A stretch of DNA of 64,000 nt from Stropharia rugosoannulata. Lineage: Eukaryota > Basidiomycota > Agaricomycetes > Agaricales > Strophariaceae. The DNA lies in NCBI GenBank assembly GCA_028532985.1, contig JANCIK010000004.1:3658001-3722000 (forward strand), in the 5' to 3' direction. The position numbers were made by a program, and so were the translations under genes. Below, piece after piece: positions 22,838 to 33,335 of the stretch (position 1 is the first letter of the stretch; each line of letters starts with the position of its first letter). The notes under the pieces were generated by a model, which was not told the origin of the DNA, ran no database searches, and saw only the letters and a program-made list of their open reading frames with translations.

Positions 22838-23055
22838 TGTTGTGCGCAGTGGGTTGTAGATAATAATGAATTATATTATATAGCCCTCGTTGGACTTGTA
22901 TTTATACATAAAATCTAAACTACTAGAACTATCCACGAAGTACTACAATTAATATATGTGAGTCATTCCCACGGGTCATAGATTAAGCGCCCATCTAGTA
23001 CATTCGAGATGTGGCGGGAATATTAGTGCTCGAATGTGCGAGCATTATTTCAACA
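22838..23055 (-). repeat. copia 5' LTR
   Basis: 218 bp; no difference from the 3' LTR is visible, implying a recent insertion. Confidence 0.95.
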
Positions 23056-24180
23056 CGTCGACAACTTGCCACGTCTATTTTCCCCGCCAAATTCTTTGGC
23101 AGGCACCTGCCCACCTCGTTTCCCCGTCAAATCCCTCGGTTCGATCTCTGCCTTGCATGCCTCCCGTCCGCCTCCCTTGGCATGCCCTCCCTTTGCGCAT
23201 CCCGTCTTGCCCCTTCCACGCCCCCCTCGCCCTCGCCCTCGCATCCGTCCTTCCCTGGCAGCTTCCATCCCGTCGTTCTGCCTCACTGCGCACGCGATAA
23301 CAACGTCCTCTGCCCGTCCCGCCCTCTCGTCAACGACCGCAGCAGTCAATGCTCATATGTGCCAGCTGGCAGCAGCCCGCGTTCGATGGCCCGAGATTAC
23401 GGAGCGCAGAGTGGTTACTAGCGAAGGTCAAATACTGACTGTACGCATGGGGTCGTGCGCGAACGACGCACGTAGAATCAAAGTGTGCCCTGCAATGCCC
23501 GTCTCTCAAACGGCTTCCCGCGCGCTCTGCGAACATCTTTGCATGCAGACGGCCCCCTGCTCTCTACATGCGCTGCGACGCAAATCACTACAGAAACGGC
23601 CGTTCGCGATGGAACAACGCTCCGTGCAAGGTCTGCGCATATGCTTGCCAAGGGGGACCGTACGCGCGGAGAGCTTCTACACCCAGACAACGCAGCATGC
23701 GCGACATACGCGAGTGGATCGCAGCGCGCATGTCTTCCAACAACCCCAACGCCAGATGCAAGCGAATCTGCACGCTTCCATAGCAAACGTACCACAGCTT
23801 CAACTTACTAAAAAAACCGTAACAGCAGACTGCGCGCACCACCTTCACAGCGCACGCTCTCAGAGTCCGGACGCAGATCCGTAGCCTGGACAACTTTACG
23901 CATGTTAGTCAGTCATTCAACCGCAGCCGCAAGCTTTACTTACCAACCCAACGACAACGCTTCAAATTCCAGGTCAGACCATGATTTGCGCGCGGATGCG
24001 AGGTTCGGGTGCGCCTGACTGCATTCGCCCAACACCCCATGGACCGTGCTTGCAGAGATCGGTTCCAAGACATGTCGCAGGACCGCAACGCACGTATGCT
24101 ATCTTGACCAAACATAATCTACGCATGGCGGCCATGCAATGCAAGGGCAAATACAAAGTCCTCGGGATAGATGACATCCT

Positions 24181-25900
24181 GTAGTATCCAACAGGTGAGT
24201 ACCACAAGCCAGGTAGACAGAAATATTACTTACAACCTTTACCAAAGTGCGGACAAGATTTGCAGAGAGGAATACGGTGCTCCCGCTCGCCGCGGGGCCT
24301 CACCTTTATTCATTGATTCTACATAAAGTAGGTTCATCAGCGCATGTAAGACGGCGACTCCCTGGCACGACGTACCTCTGAGTTGTGCAGTACGAGGCCA
24401 CATCAACTGCGCTTCACAAAACTACTCTGGGGCATACAGTATTCATAAAGCTCGGCAGCGTCTGAGCGCAGGATGAGGCGCACAGTCGAGGTACGCTTCG
24501 CTCATTCATTGCCCTGGTTGTTTGAGTAACAAAGAAACAGGTGCCGCTGTTAATAATGTTTGTTAGGGCATGTAAGGAAAGAAAGGTCGCGCGCGACTTA
24601 CCCCTCACGCGCGCGGACGGTCACGGACAACGACGACGCCACGGGTGACGGCGTGCGGCCTTCGGACGGATGCACGCGGGTGTACTGACATCCGGGGTCG
24701 TTGTAACAAGACCAGTCCTGGGGCGTATCGACAGAGGTGCAACTAGAAGTACGGTAAGGAGTACCATGTATCCGGCCTAGTACAAGAGCTTCAACAATAA
24801 TCTACCGCCCATATGATCTCTGCAAACTTACCTGCACGCACGCCGACACCAACGAGTAATACCGACATTTACATTATACATGACATGTAGGCGGCATGCC
24901 GGAGTGACGGTGTACACTCGGTGTTACCCCCAGCATACGAGCTGAAGTTAAGGTCAGTCGGCCTGAACTACCAAGCGGAATGCGCTGCTACTCACCGCAG
25001 GCAGCGAGCAACACTCTTCGCGCATTCCGGCGCCGTCTGAAAAGCACCGGGGATGCAGCCTGTCCATACTCTGACGTGGCGAACACCTCGTTCCCTGCAG
25101 AGCGTCGTCTGCATGTCGACTTTGCGTGGACAGCCGGGGTATGTTCCCTGTAAACTGGTCCACTCCGCCTCTGCCCAGGGCAGTGCCAAACCCAACAGGT
25201 TCATTTACTCATGCAGGACGACAAGCACGCACGACTTACTGGACGTGCAGTGCAGCGAGGCCATGGTGCACCAACAACTACACCTCGGCCCTCCGCACAC
25301 CGAGCGCCTAGTCCTCGTTGTAGACGATATCTTTCATTATACAAGGTAAGCAAATAGTTCAGACGAATAAAAACTTTGACACTTACTTATAACTCTTTGC
25401 TTAGCGCGTACGAAATGTGCTCAGAGTGCCAGGCACCCGCTCGCCGCGGGGCCTTAAAAACGGTAATGTGGGGTATACAATGTTGAAACTCGCTATATTC
25501 AATATCCGAGGGCATCCGTAACGCTCCACATCTGAGTGCAGGATGAGGCGAACAGTCAAAGTACGACTCACGTTTATTCACCGCTCGTTTGAGTAACGAA
25601 GAAACTGGCAGGTTCAGTTGGTTAGTGCATGCGAGGAAAGTAAGGTCGCGCGTGCGCAACTTACCTCACTGGCCTCAACAGATTCGGGCGGGCGTAATGA
25701 CATCAGAAGTCGTTGATACAAGATAGTTCCTGGGGCGGGTTTAGTAGTCACCCTGAATGATAACTGAACTGACCCACACGAACGACACGATGGCGATGCC
25801 CCGCCAGTGACTCAGACTCCGGAGATTCCGTTATTTGAGCTGCAGAACTCAAGGTCAGTTAGTCTGTATTACGAAGAATGATATCATGATACTCACCGGG
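24181..25900 (-). repeat. Two diverged modules with minus-strand cores (S copy 1)
   Basis: Cores matching GCCCCGCGGCGAGCGG on the minus strand lie at about 24281-24298 and 25437-25452. Each is followed on the plus strand by a shared string of words: CTGAGYGCAGGATGAGGCG, then GTTTGAGTAAC, then GCATGYRAGGAAAG, then TCGCGCG, then TCCTGGGGCG. The repeat is about 1.1 kb apart and strongly diverged. Equivalent sequence is at about 34491-36215 and 44811-46530. Confidence 0.6.
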
Positions 25901-28889
25901 GATAGAAGGTAAAGAACTTACCTAGCCGGGTACGTAGTCGCATTCTATCGCGATTGCACGATGTTTCTGATAACGTTCTCATCTTTTATGTGCAGTGGTC
26001 CAGGACGACGATGGGATAGCTGAAGACTGGAAAAGCGGCACACAGCATGTCCATCAGCTCCAGTTCGATACACAAAACGAGGTCGAGCTCACCTCTGGTC
26101 CAGAACGCCAGCAATGACGATGATGAAGAGGGTTGCGGCCAGCGTAGTTTCCGCGACGTAAGCGATGCAGGAGCCGACAAGGGTGCACTCAAGCCCAGTG
26201 CAGAAACACAGGTCAGTCAATAACACACAACATGATACTCTGGGACTTACCATTCTCCCTTTGCAACAACCACCGGATGACATTGTTGATGTCCTTATCC
26301 GTTCGTCGGAGTTTCCAGTTATGGGGCATCTGCTCGTCGTTGCGGAGTTTTCTGCGCTCACTAGATAATGCGGATATCAGTGGCATGTCTGCCATGTCCG
26401 ACAGATGTAACTGACCGCATGTTTAGACGGCGCTCAACGGTGAGTACGGCGCTTCTCTTGTTGGCCAAGAAGGAGGTGGGTGGGGCTTTCCGTACTCGTA
26501 GGCCGTGAGCATCGACGAGCAGGGCAACCCAGAAGAGGAGGTGGGTGGGAAGGGAGGCGAGGAGAGGAGAGGAGCGCTGATGAGCTCGATGAGACTGGGG
26601 AATGACAGTAAGTACGGGGACCTTATATATATATATTTATGTACCTACCTGTGTACGTTACTCGAGTAGTAAATGAATATGATTAGCGTACGGTGACCGA
26701 GATTATGAGACGTGATTTCAGGGTCCGCGTGTTCTAACTTAGCGGGTTCCCCGCTACCGTTCCCGTTCTCCCGTCAATGGGTCTCCGTTCGGCTGTCCTT
26801 CAACCATCGTGCAGTCATATACTCATACAATTGGAACGTAGAGTACTTCCACAGACCTTTTAGTAATACTCACTGTAGAGTAACAGAACTTTGAATTCAA
26901 TAAATAATCAATAAAACATACAAATCTTTCTATTGGCATCCCACCTGTCGACTGCATCGCCCGTACAAGCTCAATTACAGGTATACACGGTACTCGGTTT
27001 ACTATGTTACACGTCATAGCAGGCTAGTATTTACCGGAAACCGTGTATTCAATGTGAATACGCTGTTTCATTAGCACCAGGGTGCTTTGTATGAACTACA
27101 ACGGCCAGCAACCATCGGACTTCTAGCAGCATCACACAGCTGTTATGTTACGTTAATAATAGCGGGGGACAGTTAAATCACCGATGAGAGGCGAACATTG
27201 CCATTGCAATACGGAGAGGAATGCGGAGAGCGGGTGCAGGAGAGGAGAGCATCCTCTCGCCTTGCACATCCTGCACCCAGCGCACGAGCAAACTGACTAC
27301 CATAAGAGGGTACCAGAGTATGGGTACACCTCCTGTAGACTTCAATTACCGCAGGAATGGCCATAATGTGCGGAGCGCAGAGGCGTAGCCTGCCCTGCCC
27401 CAACGCGCACATCTTCCAGTGCACTAAGAGCGGCCAGCGCACCAGCGCCGAGCCATCATCCACGTATATACGTCATTACATCATTCTTCGCAAGTTTCCG
27501 GGAGGTCTAGTACCTTTATTTCGAAAACGAACGAGAATGCAGAGAGGAGGAGATGGGGATCGTACTGACATGTCGCTCCCCTCTCTGCATTGATCCAGTC
27601 CCCATGCTCTTGAATTAACATCTTACCATAACTCATTAGTAGTCAATGCATGTGTTTATTGGCGTGCGGAATTCACGATGCAGTGCGCGCGCTCGTTTAC
27701 TTATGTAGATGGAGGTTTGTGTGAGTTAGTAAATTTTGGTTCCACACTTGATCTGTACCGCTCAAACTTTTACAGAACTCTTAAAAGGTCTGCTATTGAT
27801 GTATGTATTAGGTACTCAGTGTGCGTAACAGCGAAAAAGTAGATTTGTTGACAATGCGTTGCGTGCCACAAGAGCATAAATCACAGGGCGTATACATACG
27901 CACGCAGCGCGCTCGCCCTTCCCATACACGCTTACTATATACAGTATATCCATAGCATCCCTGTAGCCATGATATTAACCCCCATTTTGAAATAATAGGT
28001 AAATATGGCGGAATGCACCGGATCGCACTGGATGTACGGCGTTGACAAACGCTTCTTCCAGTCCATTGTTCGCTGATGCGGTTGTTTCCGCTACCCATCG
28101 CTTATGTATATTTATAACTAAGTTCTAGAAAGCCTGTGTTTCAGGCTAGTTGTGGTAGAATCGGACCAGGAGAACAGGTTGGACCGTGGTACAACATCTG
28201 TCTTTCCACGGTCTCTCTCAATTCTCCGGCTCACTTTGTACCATAACGTGCCTTTTATTATGTGAATATGATCAAGTGTCTGTATACTATATAACACATA
28301 ACCAGTGATATTTGCGCGCTGTGGAGTGTATGCGTGCGTGCACGAAGATTTCATTCAACTCGTACGCACGCAGCGCGCACATACATTTCAGCCATGCTAG
28401 TCTAGAAATATAAATATTTCATGCCAATTATCAATGTACATTGCATCGCACGCGCGAGCGCACACATGCTCGTTGTATATTCCAGTAAGTGTAGTTATTA
28501 GGCAAGTGTACAGGAAGCGTTTGGGAAGCGCACACATCTTATGGCACGTACACCAACCTGTGGTTTACCGGGCTACATCAAAGGGGGTTATGCAACACAG
28601 CTAGATCTATTTAGAGGACCGACTGTTCGGGGCTGGGAGCGATGAGACTTTGGATGCGCGGATACATCCCTGAGCGGCGGAGCGGAAGCGTGGCGTGTGT
28701 GTACGTACGTACATGACACGACATCCCTTGCTTATTACCATCATCACTAACGCCAGCTCACTCTCCCCGTCCTCTCTCTACAGTCCTTCAACTCAGGTAA
28801 GTAAGGCGTCTATCTGATGTGCGTCGTACTGTACTGACCACCTCTTCTGCCCCAGACACGCGGGGGACGCACCTACAACGAAACCGAGT

Positions 28890-29990
28890 TATTTCGCCGT
28901 CCCGCGAACGCTGTCTCAAGGCAAACGACATGCGAACTCACGGCATCTGCATGTAGGATTCTCGAGGCATTTCGAGCTCGATGTGTCTGGGGTCGATGCC
29001 CCGCGGCGAGCGACCAATACCCCCTAGGATGGAGCTGCCGGGCCAGGGAGGAGCAGCGCAGGGCGCTGCTCTGACCCATTCACAGAGCATCCATCAATGC
29101 CCAGCTGCCCAGCGCTGCGGGATGGAGTACAAGATGCACGAGAGCACTGGCAGAAGGAGGTGAGTTCTTTGTGCTTCCAGTGAACGCTGTTTCACGACGT
29201 ACCTGTACAGCAGGTACACCGTCCCCATGTGGGACACATTACGAGTACCACTGGTCGTCCGGGGTCGATGCCCCCGCGGCGAGCGGCACACAGCCCCTCT
29301 AAACGACATCTAACAAGTGTGTGGAGGAGCAGCGCAGTGCGCTGCTCCGAGCAGACATATGCCCAAGGCTCACAAACACAGGTGAGTTATTTGCACGGCC
29401 AGCAAACACTTTCTCACAGCATTATCACGCAGCGAAATCAAGTGACAGCGAATCAAGTGAGACCAGGCATATTCTAGACGGTTGAGGACAACAGGACATC
29501 CCGGATGGATGCCTCCACGGCGAGCGGCGGTCGAACCCTCTTGAGAGGAGAAGAACAAGTGTGCGGGAGGGCGTTCCAATACTCAAATTTGGTATTTGAG
29601 TTTCCGGCATACGCTCTCTTTGTGATCATCTATTAGAACCTTTGCAAGTGCATAACACAGTGAGTGATATACCTTCCTTGCGTCCCTTTGTGTTTCCCAA
29701 CGTGTATTCACATACTCGGGATGTGTTACCGTGCACTTGTCGCTCAACAACTTCCGTTCAGCACTTGTACCAACAAAACCAAGCTACTTATATACTGCGC
29801 AACAAGTTCTTAACATGTGCAGCTGCCCAGAGGGCCGGGTTGATGCCCCGCGGCGAGCGGCGGTCGACGTCCCTAGCAAAGGATAACATCTCAGACACAT
29901 GTACAGGAGGACGTGCCGCATTCAAATCAGTTATTTGAGCTTCCCGCGACCGCCCTCCTTCAGACTTTCTTACTCTCAACAAGATCCCAG
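28890..29990 (+). repeat. Four-module array with GCCCCGCGGCGAGCGG cores and stem-loops (S copy 1)
   Basis: Four cores related to GGGTCGATGCCCCGCGGCGA lie at about 28989, 29261, 29502 and 29833. Each is followed after 35-60 bp by an inverted repeat: GGAGCAGCGC/GCGCTGCTC, GGAGCAGCGC/GCGCTGCTCC, ACTCAAAT/ATTTGAGT and TCAAAT/ATTTGA. Modules are separated by GTGAGTT...GAACGCTGTTTCAC-like segments that look like 50-nt introns. Module spacing is about 220-280 bp. Stops occur in all frames of the exon-like parts, so protein coding is unlikely. Confidence 0.7.
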
Positions 29991-30734
29991 AGGTGCCTTT
30001 CGAGTGCAGAAATTGTGGTGCGTTGACTTGTATCTTTGTCTGTATCATTGCTAATATGTATTTATTCCCCCTGACTTCCTGTACACGCATACCCCGAGTC
30101 TTGCCCGCAGTTATTACCACCCACATTATCTGTCAAGTTAGGAGATTCAGCGACTGTTGGAACTTTGTCTCCTGTGACCGCCGCCCGGAAACACTCTATA
30201 CAACCTGAGCTAGGTTTATGTGTGTAAATATAGTAGTTTGTACACAAGAATACATTTATTTATCAATAAATTTCTTACTGTGTGATACTGTGCATGTTCC
30301 CGAGCCCCTTGGTAAACGAGAACTCTACAATGTGGTGATGGCTGCGGTCCGCAGGGGACACTAGTGGCGGTTCGGTTGTGTGTTGTTCCCACACCCCTTG
30401 TCCTCCTACCACGTCGACATGCTGTCTGGTCGTTGTTCCCCTCTGCTTATTTCCTCTCGTTGTCTCCTCCTTCAACTGCCACTATCCCGTCCAGTTGTGC
30501 TGCAATCCCCTCCACTCGACATTCCCTATGCACTGACCTTGAACAAACACAAGAACACACCTCGAGAAATTCATACCAGGTGCGTGCTCTATTGCACCGG
30601 CAGACTTCTCCCCCCCACATGCCTTCGGGCGGGGAGAGGTTCTGTTGGTCTGTACTTGTCCGAGGGGGGACGTGGGAATCGGACGTACCACTTTTTCAAA
30701 ACTTTACCCCCGTTTAGTACTTTTCCTGCCTCTT

Positions 30735-32168
30735 TTAGTTAGTTTTCACCTCGCGTATCACCACTTCACGTGAGGTGGACACGAAATATTTGCACACGGC
30801 TTCACCAGTATTCAACAATAGCTTGAGGCGGCCCCCAGTACTCTCCCGGACCCTATTGAGCACCATGTTCTCACCCAGCCCGCCCAAGACAGGGACACCC
30901 TTCCTCCTTGCCTCCATCGCAACACCGAACATCGTGCGCCTCACCGTCCCGCCCACATTCAAATTCCCAATTATAGCCTTCCGCATGTCCTCCCAAACGA
31001 TAGGGGAGCCCAGCATGATATGCGGGCGGAGCGCTGCGAGATCATTCGCGCAGTGCTTCACGCCCGCATCGGTCAGCGTCTGCGCGCGGGCACAACCCAC
31101 CGTCACTCCTGCATACAGCGCGCACAGCTGCACGACGTACTCCTCCGCACCCGCCAGCGAGCGGTACGCAAGGTACACGTCGCCCGCTGCGATGTGCGGT
31201 GCGAACATCGCGTTCACGGAGGTGACCGCGGCGAGTAGGTTGCCGTGCGTCAGCATCGCGCCCTTCGGGAGGCTCCCTGATGAGCCGGGGGTGTACATGA
31301 TACACGCGAGAGTATCGCGCGATGGCCGGCGTTGGTGCGCCACGGACTCCATACGTGCTTTGTTTTGGGAGCGCCCGCGCGCCCGGAGATCGTCGATATG
31401 GGTAAGGGTGATGTCGCTCCGTGTCCGTGCAATCGCCTTCAGACATGATGCGCTGCGAAGCCCGTCGTATATGATGTGCTTCAGCGCAGGGGTGCGTTCG
31501 ACCGCGAGTGAGAGAGTAGGGAGGAGGTCTGTGTGCGTAAAGACAGCGACGCATTTGGGCTCCGCAAGGGAGTGAACCAGGTCATCGACACGGACAGCAT
31601 CGAATGTAGTTGCCATTGGGACGGATATCGACGCACACGCATGGTTCATAAGTTGCCAGGTTGGACTGAAGGCAGTTTCAGCAAAAAATAATATTGCATA
31701 CAGTTCAGTCTACCTTGTGTACGCGTAGATGTTCACGACATCCTCTTTCCCAATCCCGAGAGCCAAGAGGCCATTTCTGGCCTCCACAACCGCATCCGCA
31801 AACTGCGTATATGTGATATATCGGTAGTCGGACATCTCGAGCAGCGTCCATCTTCTCGTCTCTGAAATTTCGCGCCCATCGATAAATAAGGAGAATTTTT
31901 TTGTTTCATGGTGCCTCTCGATAACGTCGCGGTACCCAAAGGCACGCTGATCGGGTAAATAGTTCCTGGCGGAGTACGCAAGAATATCCGGGATAGTTCT
32001 TATATTCGGATGAGGTCCTTCAAGCTGTTCCGAGGACGCGTTTAATGTATTTTTCACTCCCGCTTGAGGAGAGCGTAGCCAGGCCGAAGTAACGTCTGCA
32101 GAGCGTCTTCCTAAGAAATCGGGAGGTATGGGGAGATGGCCAGTGATATGTTGGAGGTTACCCAGCAT
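30735..32168 (-). pseudogene. Truncated FAA copy 2
   Basis: Exon 1 (31714-32168) and the 48-nt intron are intact. Exon 2 continues to the break at 30789, then reads 18 codons of S (YFVSTSREVVIREVKTN) to a stop at 30735. The potential product is 461 residues. It keeps the YTPGSSGSLPKG motif but loses GYIITEAAG, the TGDIG motif and the C-terminal subdomain, so acyl-CoA synthesis is not expected. The frame is open. A cluster of base changes against the intact gene lies at about 30905-31112, one of them replacing Ser by Arg in MEASRKG. Confidence 0.85.
30761..30778. repeat. 18-bp near-palindrome next to the S/FAA break
   Basis: CCACTTCACGTGAGGTGG is self-complementary except for one T-G pair and ends about 10 bp from the truncation point. 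It recurs at 41073-41090 and 51392-51409. Confidence 0.7.
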
Positions 32169-33335
32169 ATTGATCGAGAACGCCTGCGCAGTAGAAACAA
32201 AGTATACTGAGACTAGGTGTAGGCACAAACTCCCGCTCTATTGAAGGCTGAGATTAGCACCCCGGTCTGCACGCCACAAAGGTATGTGCGCGAGGAGCGG
32301 CCGCACTGCCGTTACAGTGATGTGCACTCGGGCCACAGAGACGTCGTGAAATGCCTGCTATTGCCCTCATTATGGGATAGCGGCAACAAAGGTGAAGGTG
32401 GACAGAGTAGAAAGCCGTGTAGAATGGAGTGAATGGTGACATAGAAGGATTTTGCTCTTCCTGGGAAACAAGGCTGGGGTACCGGTGTGCTCTGACGCGA
32501 AAGGTTAATCGGTCCACAAATAGCAGACTACGGTAATCTAGACCTCACAGGATTCTTGAGAGTAGCGCATCAGCAGATATCCTTCAGAGTCTGGTCATAC
32601 GTCGCAGTCAATGCAGAAAGACTTTCAGAGGTCGTTTCGCATTGAAGACCTAGACCTTGGAACAAAGGCTTACCTGAGCTGTTCGTGTACCAGTGCATAA
32701 GTCGAGTATAAACATACTGTCGAAAACGGCATCCGAGCCTGAGTTAAACGCTGTCAATCCGAGCCACTGACAATGATGTCCGGGATAGAGTCCCGGGAGC
32801 ACAGCAAGAGCATTGCTGAGCATACATGCATTAGAGAACTAAGCTGGATCTAGTACCAGGTAGCCCATCCATGCCTATGACTGATAACTTGAAGGGGCCA
32901 ACACGATGTCCAAAAAGTCATGATGGCTTTCAGAAACCCAGTTTGTCCAACTCAAATTTAACAAACCCGAGAACATCCGGCTGGGATTGCCCGGATCTTT
33001 CAAAGTCAGCCACGCCGTGCATCGGCTCCTGCTACCAGCCGGTTCTTTTCAAACCCCGCTTACGGGTTCGTCAGAACCGCTTGATGAGATTTCGCTCTCC
33101 GCTCGTTGTTTGTCCCCCAAATGGCAAACAAACACTCCTCCCTAGCATGCAGCACGTGTAGAAATCTCATCAGCCCACCTACCGAACTGGTAGCGATTCT
33201 AGCTCAGTAGTAGTAGTACACTTATGCCATTCGCATATGTTTGGTGTAACCATTTATCTAAAGTATGTGCCTGGGACACTGTTGCCGCGTTAGCACGGTG
33301 CCGCGCTCGCTGCAGCACCTCATCTCCAGGCTACT

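Larger units (their letters stand above)
18390..23055 (-). mobile_element. Ty1/copia LTR retrotransposon inserted in S copy 1
   Basis: The element is 4666 bp, read on the minus strand, with two 218-bp LTRs (TGTTG...CAACA). A 5-bp target duplication CGTCG flanks it at 18385-18389 and 23056-23060. The empty site, with a single CGTCG, is present at the same position in S copies 2 and 3 (about 33367-33371 and 43688-43692). The domain order gag, protease, integrase, RT, RNase H is that of Ty1/copia. Confidence 0.96.
18354..30788. repeat. Segment S, copy 1 (7.76 kb plus copia insertion), apparently non-coding
   Basis: S lies between block P and the truncated FAA copy. After the copia element: about 23061-24180 is GC-rich with long but inconsistent open frames; 24181-26430 holds two diverged modules with cores facing the minus strand; 26430-26600 is a GGAGG purine tract; 26600-28880 is AT-richer with the direct repeat TACGCACGCAGCGCGC at 27897 and 28363; 28890-29990 is the four-module array; 29990-30788 is spacer ending in a palindrome. 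Splice-like GTRAGT and CAG signals are frequent. No conserved protein motif was recognised on either strand. Confidence 0.8.

Noticed and set aside
23036..23884. GC-rich plus-strand frame at the start of S (282, 238 and 316 codons in the three copies)
   Set aside because: Length and frame change with single-base homopolymer differences; composition is Pro/Arg/Ser-rich with no domain; in copy 1 the frame begins inside the copia LTR.
28890..29990. CRISPR-like array
   Set aside because: The organism is a eukaryote, repeats are diverged and spaced 220-280 bp apart, and there are no uniform short repeats and spacers.
30364..30742. Two overlapping plus-strand frames of about 120 codons near the end of S
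   Set aside because: Low-complexity, overlapping in two frames, no motif; likely chance.
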